From contig KV918872.1 of assembly GCA_002049455.2 (NCBI GenBank), positions 62,001-126,000 on the forward strand: 64,000 bases of DNA, in the 5' to 3' direction. Shown here one piece after another: positions 1 through 11,641 of the stretch. Both the position numbers and the translations under genes were made by a program. This stretch comes from Porphyra umbilicalis. Lineage: Eukaryota; Rhodophyta; Bangiophyceae; Bangiales; Bangiaceae. How positions within the stretch are numbered: the stretch's first letter is position 1; each line of letters begins with the position of its first letter. The notes under the pieces were generated by a model. The model was not told the DNA's origin, did not search any database, and was given only the letters and a program-made list of their open reading frames with translations.

Positions 1-2453
1 GCCCTTCCGGCGTCCGCTGGCTGTCCGGAGGGTGGGAGCTACCTGTCGGCCAGAACAGTTGGATGTGGCAACTCTCTAGGATGCTGGGGTCATTGAGAAG
101 ACAACCAGGGTAGGGGGAGGTCTGGCTTCGTTGGGGTTCAGTTTTTATGGAACCATCCCCGGTGAGCATGCGGGACCCGACGGGGCCAGTTCCCCCCCAT
201 GGAACAGACATGTTTTTGGGTTTCTATCAGGATTTATGCACGGATGCACTCTCATAGAGTGAAATTAGCTTAGTTGAGGAAGTCGGTCTGCCCAGCCTCT
301 GGCTTTTGCCCGTGCAGTGGGCAGGTACGGCAGAATGGCGTTTGGCTGCCTTTGAAGCCACAAAGGACCCACCTCTGGCCAAGCGGCCGCCTCCCCGCTT
401 GGTTTCTTGTGTTTAACAGGCTTTCACTGGACCAAGAAAGAGTTTCAGGTGGGTAATGTCGCTGGCTGATGCCTGGGGGGCATCGACGGTGGGCGCAACA
501 AGGGGGCACCAGGATATTTCAGGCATCGAGAGCGAGCCACCGCCTCTATGGTGTGGCTGGGCATCGAAGAATAAAACATACAGATACAGAAAGCTCTTCG
601 TATGAAGTTTTTGTTGGTATAGGGGAAGGGGTATGGTTTTTCCTGTTTCATAGGCAAAGGCCGGACGAGGTGCTTGTAGTCCGGCCGTGTCGCCCGTATT
701 GGGATGCAATTTCCTGACCAAATTTTCGGTAATCTGACGGCGTCTGGGGACATCGCATTCGGCGAGTAATCACACTCACGGGCTCGACCAACAACAAGAC
801 CGCCGAGCTCCGACGCCACTTCACTGCCGAGCAACAACCACGACTCAGCCAGTCGAGCGAGGACGAGCATTGCGCCGCTGCTTTGGACGCATGGGAGGCC
901 TCCATGCGGCAAGTCACGCCGCAGATGCACCATCATGCCACCAAGACCGTCTTGCCTCAAAAGAGGGAGTAGTGCACGTGGACGTGGGTGGGTTGGGTTT
1001 AGTAGATTCCTTTCAACGACATAGCATACAGCGCGCTCGAATGCCTCTCCCCATCAATCATGGCCGACAAAGCACACTTAACTCGCCAGCTGCACGCAAT
1101 GCCCAACATTCACTGGATTCACTGGCCAAAGGTCGCGTCACGTCGAACTAGCGTGACACAAACTCTGTTTTGGCCACCACTCCCGGACCGCCCTTTGAAA
1201 GGCATAACAAATCCGCCCAAGTGAGACAATGCAGCCATCGTACTGTCACAACAATCGTGTAATTCCCGATTTGAAAACAACGATCTCAGCTTGAAAATAG
1301 CGTGACACACACCCAGTTTTGGCCATCTTGACCAGTACAGCCGAGTTCCTCGGCTGAATTGATAGCCTAGAGAATAAGTATAATGCTACGACAGTAGCCC
1401 CTATACACTCATTAATCCAGAAATGATAGTGCTGATGCGAATCCTAACAAATCTGGCCTTTGAGCGCCGGCTCAACAGAAGCATGGGGTAGGTCGAGTCT
1501 ATCTTCAAAAGAAGCATGAGAAGCAACACTACTATGAGTGAACATCCTCCCGTGTACGGTACACGGTGGTTCTCCATTATTTCAGGATCCTTAGCTCCTC
1601 GGAGGTGGGGTCACGTGAAAGTTACTGGCATCCCTACATTCTGATGCTCCCAGTGCCCAAATGTCAATCTTCATCCTGCCCCTGGGAGGTGCTGAGTGCG
1701 CCTATTTCATCTTTTAGATTGTTTTGCCGGATAAAGAGGTAGCCCCCTCCCTTCTTTTCTCTCGCAATCAGAAGCCGACACGAGGTGCGTGCATGGTATG
1801 GGGGCCGGGATGCATACAGAAGAGAGGGACGCGAAAATAGCTCTTGGGCCTCTCGTTCGCACAAACGGCCGCCCGCGAAGGCTGCACGGGACCGTTCGAT
1901 CGGCGTGACTTAGCCACGAAGTCCTTGCACAACCTGAGGGGGTGCGACCGCAACACACGTCACGCACTCGTGCGGATTCGATCCATATTGGAACCGAAAT
2001 GCCTACACGTGTCTCGATAGATTGTCTTGATTTGGGCGGTTCGGGCTCCGTTCCGTGACATGTTCGGCACGTATTCGACGGACGCCTCTTCATTTCGATA
2101 CTTGCGACGAAGCTGATACGTGTCCTTCGTTAGCAACTACCGACTGCGGCCAACAACGTCGGGGCGAACGGCCCTCAGATCTTCGAAAGGTAGTCCACTC
2201 TTTCTCACCCATTACATTGCCCGTTAAAAACGCGTTGGCCCGTTGGAAACTGACCACTCGCAGGGCCACACGTAGCGGTTTCATTTTATCGTTTCAGACG
2301 GTTGGCCCGACCATAGTGGAAATGCTCTCAAGTCATCCTACCCCGCACCCCGCCAAGCCACGCTTCCCAGCCCCGCCGCTCTCCCCCCCCCTTTTGTACC
2401 GCCAGCGGTGCGCAGCCTCCCGCCCGCACCTCTACAGCACAGTCAACGGCTGA
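1..2453. other. Region without a convincing gene
   Basis: Short frames occur on both strands but none has a recognisable domain. The only frame with protein-like composition is at 733-972 (listed separately). A 27-bp motif, CGTGACACA followed by a variable stretch and GTTTTGGCCA, occurs at about 1151-1178 and 1301-1328 as an imperfect direct repeat. Otherwise I see nothing assignable. Confidence 0.5.
733..972 (+). pseudogene. Possible C-terminal exon fragment, unknown
   Basis: This frame is open from just after a TAA at 730-732 to a TAG at 970-972. It reads as a hydrophilic, Gln/Glu/His-rich peptide with the segments TGSTNNKTAELRRHF, EDEHCAAALDAWEASM and a His triplet near the end. Composition is more protein-like than that of neighbouring frames. 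There is no start codon at its beginning and no domain I recognise. It could be a terminal exon or a decayed transposon fragment. Being a chance ORF is not excluded. Confidence 0.2.
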
Positions 2454-2985
2454 GCGTGGTAGAGAAGATGGCGGTCGAAAGCAAAGTGTCGCCCGCTCCC
2501 CCATGCATATCATCGTCAGGTCGGCAGTGGCGGCCTGGCACAGGTGACGTCGATGGCCATAGAAAAATATGAACATCAGTACACATCGTTGGTTGCGACT
2601 CTGAGCAAAAGAGATGGAATTAATGCAATATTGAACAGAGAAAGTGAGGAGAAGCAGGACAAAGTCACAACAAAAATAAAAGAAAGCTGAAAATCTCTTT
2701 TACTTTGGCCAGCTATGCCGTAAAGTCAACTGGGGAAGGGTCGAAGCCGGATACGGCCTTCGAACGTTGTGGAACATACTGGGTGACTTGTCAATCTGCA
2801 TTTTTTGCTTCAATGGACGGGGCCTTCGTGGCCAGTCGTTAACCCGCTTGGGTTATCGATTGGCTGTGAGCGCTCTTCAGGAAGCGACGACCGCCAGTTG
2901 TTAAATAATTCGGAGTTAACGATTGGACAGGAATCCTCCTCAGCATCCGGGTTCTTGTGTGTGCATGGTTCGAGGGCCTGATTCG
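2454..2985. repeat. 532-bp direct repeat, copy 1
   Basis: This block is repeated in the same orientation at 4941-5472 with scattered substitutions. Both copies begin GCGTGGTAGAGAAGA and end near GCCTGATTCG. The start-to-start spacing is 2487 bp. Neither copy starts TG or ends CA, and the sequence between them contains no reverse transcriptase or integrase, so an LTR pair is possible but unproven. A segmental tandem duplication explains it equally well. Confidence 0.75.
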
Positions 2986-3007
2986 GCCCTCGTACCATGC
3001 ACACACA
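2956..3007. repeat. Near-perfect hairpin at end of repeat copy 1
   Basis: An arm of about 22 nt (TGTGTGTGCATGG then a GAGGGCC core) is followed by a six-base loop and its inverse complement, ending in CCATGCACACACA. One stem position mismatches. The hairpin is absent from the second 532-bp copy, whose sequence diverges exactly here. Confidence 0.6.
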
Positions 3008-4940
3008 TGGTTCCGACTTTGATTGCGGCGGTGATGAAAAGAAGGGGGGCTACTCCACATCCGGCGAAATACTTTCAAAACACCCGTCGAGGGGTCTTTT
3101 CGGCCAATTGGGGCAAGGAACAAAACGAAAATCTTCCAAAGTCTGCGTGCGCACGTGGGCATGCGGAAGCTTCTTTGGGCCAACCTCGAGGAGGGGAAGA
3201 GAACGTCTACAGTCAATCCTGGATGATGGCCCACCCCTACGGCACGAATTGCGCCTGCCAGCACCATTGCCACAGCCAACTTTGAAGGCTACTTCATCAA
3301 CAATCGTGACCAGAAGCTGCTCTCCTGATGCGATCAATGCAGGTCGGTCTCTAAAATGGTGCTCAGAGCCTTGCGCGACGTAAGAATTTGCCTTGATCGC
3401 CTCTCTGGGGGCGATCGTCGGTCGACTCGTCAAAGGCCCACCTGGGCCTATACCGGGTGTGACAAGGTCGGGGATTGACTGTACATGATTGCCGTATTAC
3501 CCTTCAACTTTTACCAGCGCAACGGGGAGCTCATCGCTCTGCCAGTGTATGCTCCGGATCATTGGTTCAAAGTTTTGTCAGGGTTGTCTTAGTGTTGTAG
3601 TTCCTTTTCATTAGACGCACTAATAGATTTTCCACTAAGACCTAGTATTCCAATTAGTAGGACAGGTGGGGGCCACAACATATCCGTGTTATACTTGTTT
3701 GCTTCATGACATTGTACATGACGACATGCAGTATACACAGTTCTATTGAGTGTGTCACTGGAATCGAAGTACGCCTGATAGGATGACTGCGCTGCCGGCA
3801 AGCGAGGACTTCGTTGTCGTCAGCTTGCACAGCCGTCGTATTGTCGTTCCGCAAAAAAGTGGAAAGTCCAGGCCTGTCCAAGAGGCGCGTTTGTGTGTTT
3901 GATTGGCCCAAACGTCGATTCGCCTGTCTGGGTCTATCCAGCTTTTGGCGCAACGACCATAGGAGAGCGGCGTTGTCTAGACGGTCTGCGCATCCGTTTT
4001 CATCAGTCGCCCTGCAAAATCGCCCTATCGCTGCAGGAGAACCGTCCTGGTCTGGCTTTCGGGTCGCGAGGTGCGCAATGCGACCCGCACGCGGCGCTGA
4101 AAGCGAGCGGAATGAGGCACCGCCTCCGCTGTCAATGGCAGCACGGGCACGTGGAGCGGCCCAGGGCGGCGCCATGAGGGTACTTTGCAAACTACGGATA
4201 GGCTCGTCGCTGATAGAAGCGAGCCCACGACCACAATCTTGAGCGTACTCGCTCGGTGACTTACCTTTTTTATTTGTCAATGGCGGGGGTACTGTAGGTG
4301 AGAGGAACGAGCCGCTCGCGACCCCGGCCACACTACCTCGCCACCAAGTGGTTGGGGTTCCATAGTTTGACCATGGCGCGGCGCGGTACGGGAGGAACTG
4401 TTGCCTATGAGTAAGAGCGGGCAATGTCGGCGACGCGCGGCCGTGCACCAGACACGAGAAAAGGAAAAAAAGGAGCGAAAAAGAAAAAATACACCAGACA
4501 GGATGCCAGGGACAGCAACGAGACAAGACGGGGGAACTAACACAAAAGGAAAAGGACAGCTCGTCGCTGGGTGGCAATGGACAGCTCGTCGCTGGGTGGC
4601 AACGGCTGCACTGCCATGGCCGCCCACAGCGCCGCCAACAGCGGCTCGCCCCACCCGACCATCGCAGACATGTCAGCCCCCGCCGACGGCGGCGCGGCCA
4701 CCGCCGCCCGCACTGCCGCCACCAGATGTTGCGCCGCCTCTCCGGCGCGCGCTGGCGGCTGCGCCGTCGCGGCCGCCACCATCGCAGGCATCAGCAGCTT
4801 CTCCCCCTCAACCGGCGTTGACACCTGAATGCCACAACGATATCAAGTACATAGTTTATGTAACGTCTATAAGGTGGCACCTCTGAGGCTTTGCGAGGCA
4901 TGCACTCCCAGGATCTTACTAACCGATAGGCCGATGATGG
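2986..4940. other. Spacer between 532-bp repeats, no gene seen
   Basis: The long minus-strand frame here (3654-4577) has no recognisable domain and low-complexity composition. A 25-bp exact-to-near-exact tandem duplication lies at 4554-4578 and 4579-4603 (core GCTCGTCGCTGGGTGGCAA). No retroelement coding sequence was found. Confidence 0.45.
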
Positions 4941-5472
4941 GCGTGGTAGAGAAGACGGCGGTCGAAAGCAAAGTGTCGCCCGCTCCTCCCTGCATATCAT
5001 CGTCAGGTCGGCAGTGGCGGCCTGGCACAGGTGACGTCGATGGCCATAGAAAAATATGAACATCAGTACACATCGTTGGTTGCGACTCTGAGCAAAAGAG
5101 ATGGAATTAATGCCATATTGAACAGAGAAAGTGAGGAGAAGCAGGACAAAGTCACAACAAAAATAAAAGAAAGCTGAAAATCTCTTTTACTTTGGCCAGC
5201 TATGCCGTACAGTTCTCTGAGGAATGGTCGAAGCCGGATACGGCCTTCGAACGTTGTGGAACATACTGGGTGACTTGTCAATCTGGATTATTTGGCTTCA
5301 ATGGACGGGGCCTTCGTGGCCAGTTGTTAACCCACTTGGGTTACCGATTGGCTGTGAGCGCTCCTCAGGAATCGACGACCGCCAGTTGTTAAATATTTCG
5401 GAGTTAACGATTGGACAGGAATCCTCCTCAGCATCCGGGTTTTGTGTTTGCATGGTCCGAGAGCCTGATTCG
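4941..5472. repeat. 532-bp direct repeat, copy 2
   Basis: Same orientation as 2454-2985. It keeps the conserved AT-rich core, including ATAAAAGAAAGCTGAAAAT near the middle. It differs by point changes and small indels, and it lacks the hairpin that closes copy 1. Confidence 0.75.
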
Positions 5473-7491
5473 CGACTGCTTCCGATCTCCTCCGCGGGCT
5501 TTCCGGTTGGACTTATCTGTCAGCTGTAAATGGTTTTCGGCGAGTTTGCGGAAGTTCTGCACACGGGACGTTGCCGGTGGTGCTGATTTCTGCATATGGT
5601 GCCACGTTAGACACGTGGGGACACGTGGACCAAATTCTTTATGACAATCGACGTTGTTAGGATTGCTCTAAGGCGGCAGATATGGGACAAAGAACCTCCC
5701 CACGTCAGAAGGCCGCGCGGGAAACTGGGGTCAGCCCCACCCCTGCCCAGATCGCGTCAAAGCAGGGGTTCTGAGATGCAACCCAGCCCCTGCCGGAGTT
5801 CTGCACACAGGAGTGACAATGCAACCGGGCATGGCCATCGGAGCGATCGCGCGAAGCATGTTGGCCGAATGGCCAAGCCCGCGATGAACCACCGATGATC
5901 GCAGCTGACACTTTTCGTCGGGTCGGCCCTCGCCCTGAGCCATATCATGAAGAAATCTTCGATAAGATGTATGCTGAAAGCTTGGCGAAAAGCAATACAT
6001 GAGCACCCAGGCCATCAAACAAGCCGGACACCCGAGCAAGAGACGCGGTCTGCACGATACAAACGGACTGTAAATCACCAAACTAAAGGGGTGAGCGTTG
6101 AAGCGGAATAACTTACGGACATAGGAGGGCGTGTCCAGACGACACACGACTACCTGCCAAGCGATCCGAGTGGGTGGGCCCACAGAACGGTTTTGGCCGC
6201 TTCAATGCCTGTCTCGGATAAAGGCGCGCAGCGTGCACCCGGACACAACGTGACGACGTCATCGCCCGCCCAACTTTTACGAAGCGCGCACACTTATCGT
6301 GCCCGCACCTGTGCAGGTGCCCGTAATGACTCCGTGTGTCACTTCCACCCACCTTCACAACAAACACGCAGCTAGCCACCTCCTAGTGGCCGCTCAGCAC
6401 CCCAACCCACTCACTCCGGCCAGCGTCCCATACGCGCAGCATCCGGACTTGCAACACAGACACCACCCGCTGAACACTGCCGCTACCGCCACCGCCGTCT
6501 CGTCCATGGCATGTCCGGGAACGGCGGCGGCGGTGACATCTGGCACGCTCTGTTTCCCAAGGACAGCAATCAGAAAACGCGCAGGATAGGTCGGAAGGCT
6601 GTTAGCATCCGGCGAAAATGGAGAACGAGCCACACTCCTGCCTAAAGACACAAAACTGAAAGGCACATGGCTGCAGCCAGGTGCAGAAGACGGCACCAAT
6701 CCCAAGGCCGCGCACATCCAGACCGTGTGTGGAGTCGAGCACGGGTCGACCACGTACTGCTCACAATGGCACACGTCAGCTCACCTCAGAAAGTCTCAGG
6801 CAGCGCACAACGGGGTAACACGCACAGCGTATTGCCCTACCGCGGTCCCCGGTCAACGACACACCCACACGCCCTCGGTGGACGACGAAGTCTCCCTGCG
6901 CGGCCTTCGGCCGGCGGCACCTTCCCACACGCTCCCGAGGTCGGTTGCAGGCTCTCAAGCGCTCCCTTGTTTGCTGCTAGGCCCACACGCCTCGCGCAAG
7001 CAACAAATCCCTGCAATCCCCGAAGGGTGCCACGGCCGGCCGCACTACACGCATAGTGGTCCGTCCGCGCATGCCATCCTACAAGCGGTACGAGCTGGCG
7101 AGCTCCACGAGAAGCGGCATGTTGCGCCATAGTGGTCGTGACGACGGTGGCTGCGGGTTGGGAGCGGGCTCGCGGCAGTCCGTCATGGTGGCGGATTGGG
7201 GCGGCGGAGCGGTCAACCTGGATGACGGTCTTGTTTGCAGAGACAGCGGACCAGACAGCGGGTGCTCATCCGCAGATCGACGCCCCTGGATATCTTTGGC
7301 CCGCAGCCACGAGATACGCAATAAGTTCAGTACCAGAAACCGGTGCCGTCACCAGGACTAGTCTCACAATCGCCCAACGCGTCCTGCCCGCCTGCCCGCC
7401 GGGCGCGAGCGCGCGCAGCGCGCTGCCGCCCCCAACCCCCTCCCAGAAATTTCACACGACATAATTTCATCAATGTGATGTGAAACCGTTA
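5473..7491. other. Intergenic stretch left of element C
   Basis: Only short, overlapping frames without recognisable motifs are present, the longest at 6394-6774 on the minus strand and 6725-7132 on the plus strand. The last three bases (TTA, 7489-7491) are the apparent target-site duplication of the Harbinger element that begins at 7492. Confidence 0.4.
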
Positions 7492-8254
7492 GAGCACACG
7501 CAACAACGTCTTCTCCAATTTCGGACACGCGAACGTGTTCTCATAAATGTGCCACTTGCCTGAGTTTCAGCTCTAGGGAATGGGGAGGGTCCCACATCAA
7601 CGCCAGGCACCCCAAAACGCTCAGATGAAACTTGAATACAGTAACTCTGAATTGGGTAAGTCCTCCGACACTCATGCGCTGGAATTCGGGGGAGGGGCCG
7701 CCGTCCCCCATTTTTTACCAATTTTCGGGAACCCGCTGCTTCTCCTCAAAATTTCCTGGCGTGCCATTGGCTGTCACATATTCTTTTCATTTCGGAAAAC
7801 GATATCACGTGGCATGATGAGGTTTAAAATCATATGGCCCGAAACTGGCGCTTTCTGGGGCTATCTACGATCTCGGCAATAACGATCGAGACCCGGAAAA
7901 GCGTGAACGAGTCTGACCGTTTCAGGACCACCCATTCGACGCACGCCGGGGGTGGGGTGGGTCGCTCCGCTGCCGGCTTCTGTGGCGCGCACAGCGTCAA
8001 CCAGGGCACGGCAGCGGCGTTCCCCAGGCACTGGTTTCCACAGCCTCGCGAGATCGCTCCTGTCCGTGCTCGCGGCGGGGGTCGGGAGACGTCGGAGGCC
8101 GGGAAATAGAATACAATTGTGGGCCTGTCAGAGGGGGCAGCGGGACGATGTCCGGTCGGCGGTCCGCGGCGTGATTGCGTGACGGTGACAGGCGCGTCGC
8201 GACGCCCGTGTCCACGGTCGACGACACCGTCGACGACACCGTATTATTCCCACG

Positions 8255-10030
8255 ATGGACGATCCACTCGACGTATCTGCGCATGCGATGCTGACGGACT
8301 CCGTCGACGGCAAAGTTGCCACCGCGGTGACGGCCCATATGTAGGCGCTGGGGAGCTATCGTCGTCGCATTTGCCGGTCGTGGCTCGGCCGGCGGTGGTA
8401 TATTGGGTCGGTGCCTGGCCGCCGGCCGAACAAGCACCGTGATATTAGATCAGGTTTGCGAGCTTTTATGAGGGGCTATTTTGGATTGGACGGCTACCTT
8501 CCCGTATACGACGGAGCGGGCTTTGAGAGACAGTTCCGTGGGCCCTGGTCAGTGTTTTTGCCTATCTACTACGCCGTGATCGGTCGCCCCTTCTTTGCGC
8601 AACGCATTAACGCGACGGGCAGACCGCAGGCACACCCCTTGCGAGAGTTGGTGGCTGCTTTTCGAGTGACTGCTTACCGAGAGGCGCCCGATCGAACTGA
8701 TGAATACGTTCGTTTGTTCACATCGACCATTGCTCCGTCTGTTCTAGAGCTTCTACGTTGTATTGTGGATGAGTTTGGTGCGGCTTTTTTGCGTCCGCCC
8801 ACCCCAGACGAGCTGGAGCTCATTCTGGAGCGCAATGAGCAACGGCGATGGCTTGGGTGGATGGGATCTCTGGTCTGCAACCATTGGGAGTGGGCGAACA
8901 GCCCCAAGGCGTTTGCCGGCATGTATCAGAATCGGCAGGGCAAACGCTCTGTGGTGGGGGGGCCTGTTTCTGATGAGGACCTATGGATATGGCATTTATT
9001 CGTTCGTTGCCCTGGTTCTCAGAAAGGCCTCAATAGTATGCATGCTTCCCCTCTGTATTTTCCTGTGACAGGAGGGGAGAGGCCACCTCGTACGTTTTCA
9101 TACAGAGCTTCAGGCACCACCCGTACGCTTTCGTATTATCTGGTTGATGGAATGTACCCTCCCTTTGCATTTTTCGATTCTCCGTTCCCGGACCCTACGA
9201 CAGAAGCTAAGACTACATTCAACAGGCTCCAAACTTCTTTAAGGAAAGCCGTGAAGCGGCTATGTGCCGTTCTAACAGCACGCTTCCTTATTGCTTCACA
9301 ACCCGCACGGCATGTCACCGTCGAGTCCATGGTCACCGTCGCGAAGGCGGTGGCCATCTTAAGCAATATGGTGACGGAGAAGCGACGCGACGGCTACGTA
9401 TCACGCACCCGAATGGCCTCCGCTGCCCAGGCGGCGCCCGGCGGCAGCGGCGGCGGAGACGCAATCGTTGGCGGAGCAGAGGGCGTGGCGAACGGGGCTG
9501 CTGAGACCCCGGCCGCGGCCGGTGGTGCGGCCAGCGGTGCGGCCGGCGACGCGATTGGTATGGGTGGCAGTAGTGGAATGGGTTCCATTCTCAATGGTGG
9601 GTCTCCCGCTGTCAGTGTTGGCGCTGCCGGCGGCGGGGCTGCTGTTTGCGGGAATGTTGTGACGAGGTTGATTCCTGATGGTGGTGGTCCCGCCGCCGGT
9701 GTTGGTGCTGCCGGCGGCGGGGCTGCTGGTGGTGGGGGCGGTGGGACGCGTCCTACGGGAGATGGATGCAGCCACGCCGCTGGAGGCGGTGCGGCCAGAG
9801 GCAGTCCGCAGAGCAATGCGAACAGTCTTGGGGGTAGCTACGGGCCGCCGACGGGTATGGCCGTCCCTGTCATCGCCCCGGCCGGCGCGCTTTCTGCCAG
9901 AAGTTCTGGCCACGCGAAGAACGCTTGGGAGAGGCGCGGGACGAGAGGAAGCACGAGCGTCTGATAAATGACATCGCTGAACACGCGTGGGTGCAAAAAC
10001 GTACGATGCTGGCGCCCTGCGTGCAAGTAA
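8255..10030 (+). pseudogene. Harbinger transposase of element C, inactive
   Basis: This is a DDE transposase of the plant PIF/Harbinger type (DDE_Tnp_4/Plant_tran family, a nuclear enzyme that cuts and pastes its element). It aligns throughout with the copy at 33568-35718. The start MDDPLD lies at 8255 and an in-frame TAG at 8342 follows 29 codons later; the frame then runs open to 9964. The family signature is degraded: GSLVCNHWEW replaces GSLDCSHWEW, so the first catalytic Asp is Val, and KAVKRL replaces KDVERL, so the catalytic Glu is Lys. The middle Asp (YYLVDGMYP) remains. A Gly/Ala-rich tail follows (about 9420-9800). A frameshift near 9940 separates it from its conserved C-terminal segment (INDIAEHAWVQKRTML). 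Codon losses at two catalytic positions make it certainly non-functional. Confidence 0.85.
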
Positions 10031-10075
10031 AAAGGTTTTTTTTTTCCCTGCTGCGCAGGGTATTTTTTCCGTCAC
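10028..10075 (+). terminator. Shared poly-T 3'-end motif, element C transposase side
   Basis: AAAGG plus a run of T, then CCCTGCTGCGCAGGG and a second T run. The same arrangement follows the transposase in elements A and B. Inferred to be a 3'-end or polyadenylation signal; function is not shown by sequence alone. Confidence 0.4.
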
Positions 10076-10239
10076 ACTGTCGTGCGGAATGGATCTTTCA
10101 GAAATTGATCCGTCCCGTCGACGGCCTTCGCAGCGGCAAAGGTGGAGTCTCTTGTACCGGCTTCCTGCCTTCCGGCAGGACAAGGGTGGGTGGTGGGACT
10201 GGCGTACCCTACAGCCGGCACTAGATAGGCCGGCGGCGG

Positions 10240-11470
10240 ATCCTGCATTGTTTGTGTCAAACCCACCGCCGGCGTTGATATGACCGGCGTGCGAGGCCGA
10301 GCAAGGAGGTGGCTGTCAGCGCTGGCACTCGTCTGACGGGCGGCGGCGCTGCGTATCGGGGGGGGCGAAGGATGGGTTCGACGACTTAGAATGACTGCCC
10401 CGCCGCCGGCGTTGGCGAAAATGGCAGCGCACGTGTGAGGCGGGTATGAGAAGGGGAGGATTGCCGCCGGCGTCAGTATCGCCGGCGGCGGCACTGCGTG
10501 TGGGCGATGGCGGGCGCGCAAGGAAGGTGACTAGCTGCGACTGGCCCGCCGCCGGAGGGGGAGACACCGGGGGCGGGCGTGTCGGGCGAGGAGAGGCGCT
10601 GGTGTGTTGCCGCCGGCGTCGGTATGGCCGGCGGCGGCTCTGAGGGGTGTGCGGGTGGTTGCCAAGGGAGGTAACTAGCTGCGACTGGCCGCCGCCGGAG
10701 GGGACGGGGCGCCGGTGTGATGCCGCCGGCCTTTGTGCAGCCGGCGGCGGCCTTTTGGCGGGGCGAGCTGCCGCTGGCGTCGGTATGGCCGGCAGCGGCT
10801 GTGCGTGTTGGCGGGGGCGGCGGGCAAGGGTGACGACCACTTTTGATGTTTCGCCGCCGGTGTCGGCAAGACCGGCGGCGCATGCACGGGGCAGGCATCG
10901 GGCGGGGCGGGTTGCCACCGGCATCGGTATGGCCGCTGGCGGCTATGCGAATTGGCGGGGGTGACGAGCAAAGGAACCAACTTGCTGTGACTGGCCCGCC
11001 GCCGGAGTTGGCGAGACCGGCGCCGGGCGTGTCGGGCGGGGAGGGGCGCTGGTGTGTTTCCGCCGGCGTTTTTACGGGCGGCAGAGGCCATTTGGCGGGT
11101 CGGGTTGCCGTCGGCATCGGGATGGCCGGCGGCGGCTCTGTGTGTTGGTGGGGGCGGCCAGCAAGAGAGGCAATCAGATGTGACTGGCCCGTCGCCGGAG
11201 TTGGAGAGACCGGCGGCGGGCTTGTCGGGCGGGGAGGGGCGCTGGTGTGTTGCCGCCGGAGTTTGTACGGCCGGCGGCGGCCATTTGGCGGGTCGGGTTG
11301 CCGCCGGCGTCTGTATTGCCGGCGATGACTCAGCATGTTGGTGACGGCGGGCGGGCGACGGAGGGGACTACATGTAAGTGCCCCGTAGCCGGCGTTGACG
11401 AGACCGGCGGCGAGTGTTTGAGCGCAAAGGGGACCGGGTGTGTTGGTGTGTTGCCGCCGGCGTTCATGCG
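10240..11470. repeat. GC-rich minisatellite between the two genes of element C
   Basis: A tandem array with units of roughly 190 bp made of two related halves carrying GCCGCCGGCGT and GGCCGGCGGCGG cores. A recurring landmark, GACTGGCCCGCCGCCGGAG or a close variant, occurs near 10540, 10685, 10988 and 11180. Elements A and B have only about 165 bp in the same position, so the array is particular to this copy. The long minus-strand frame through it (10473-11672) reflects the repeat and is not called as a gene. Confidence 0.65.
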
Positions 11471-11602
11471 GTGACATGTGCGGGAAGTGTAACGCCCGTT
11501 GGCGGTGTTTGCGCGAGGATATCTCCAGTGACCCGAAGTGCAGAGGATCCCCAGGAGAGTTGCGCATTCGTGGTGGGATGCGCGGTGCACAGAAGTAGGG
11601 AA

Positions 11603-11640
11603 AAAGCCCCTGCCCAACCGGGAAGAAAAACCTTTGGAAC
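11603..11640 (-). terminator. Shared poly-T 3'-end motif, element C second-gene side
   Basis: Read on the minus strand this is CCAAAGG, a T-rich run, CCCGG, GGGCAGGGG and another T run, directly downstream of the second gene. It matches the motif at 35936-35977 in element A. Confidence 0.35.
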
Positions 11641-11641
11641 G

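Noticed and set aside
3654..4577. 307-codon minus-strand ORF
   Set aside because: No recognisable motif, mixed composition, and no support from splice sites or a conserved relative within the window.
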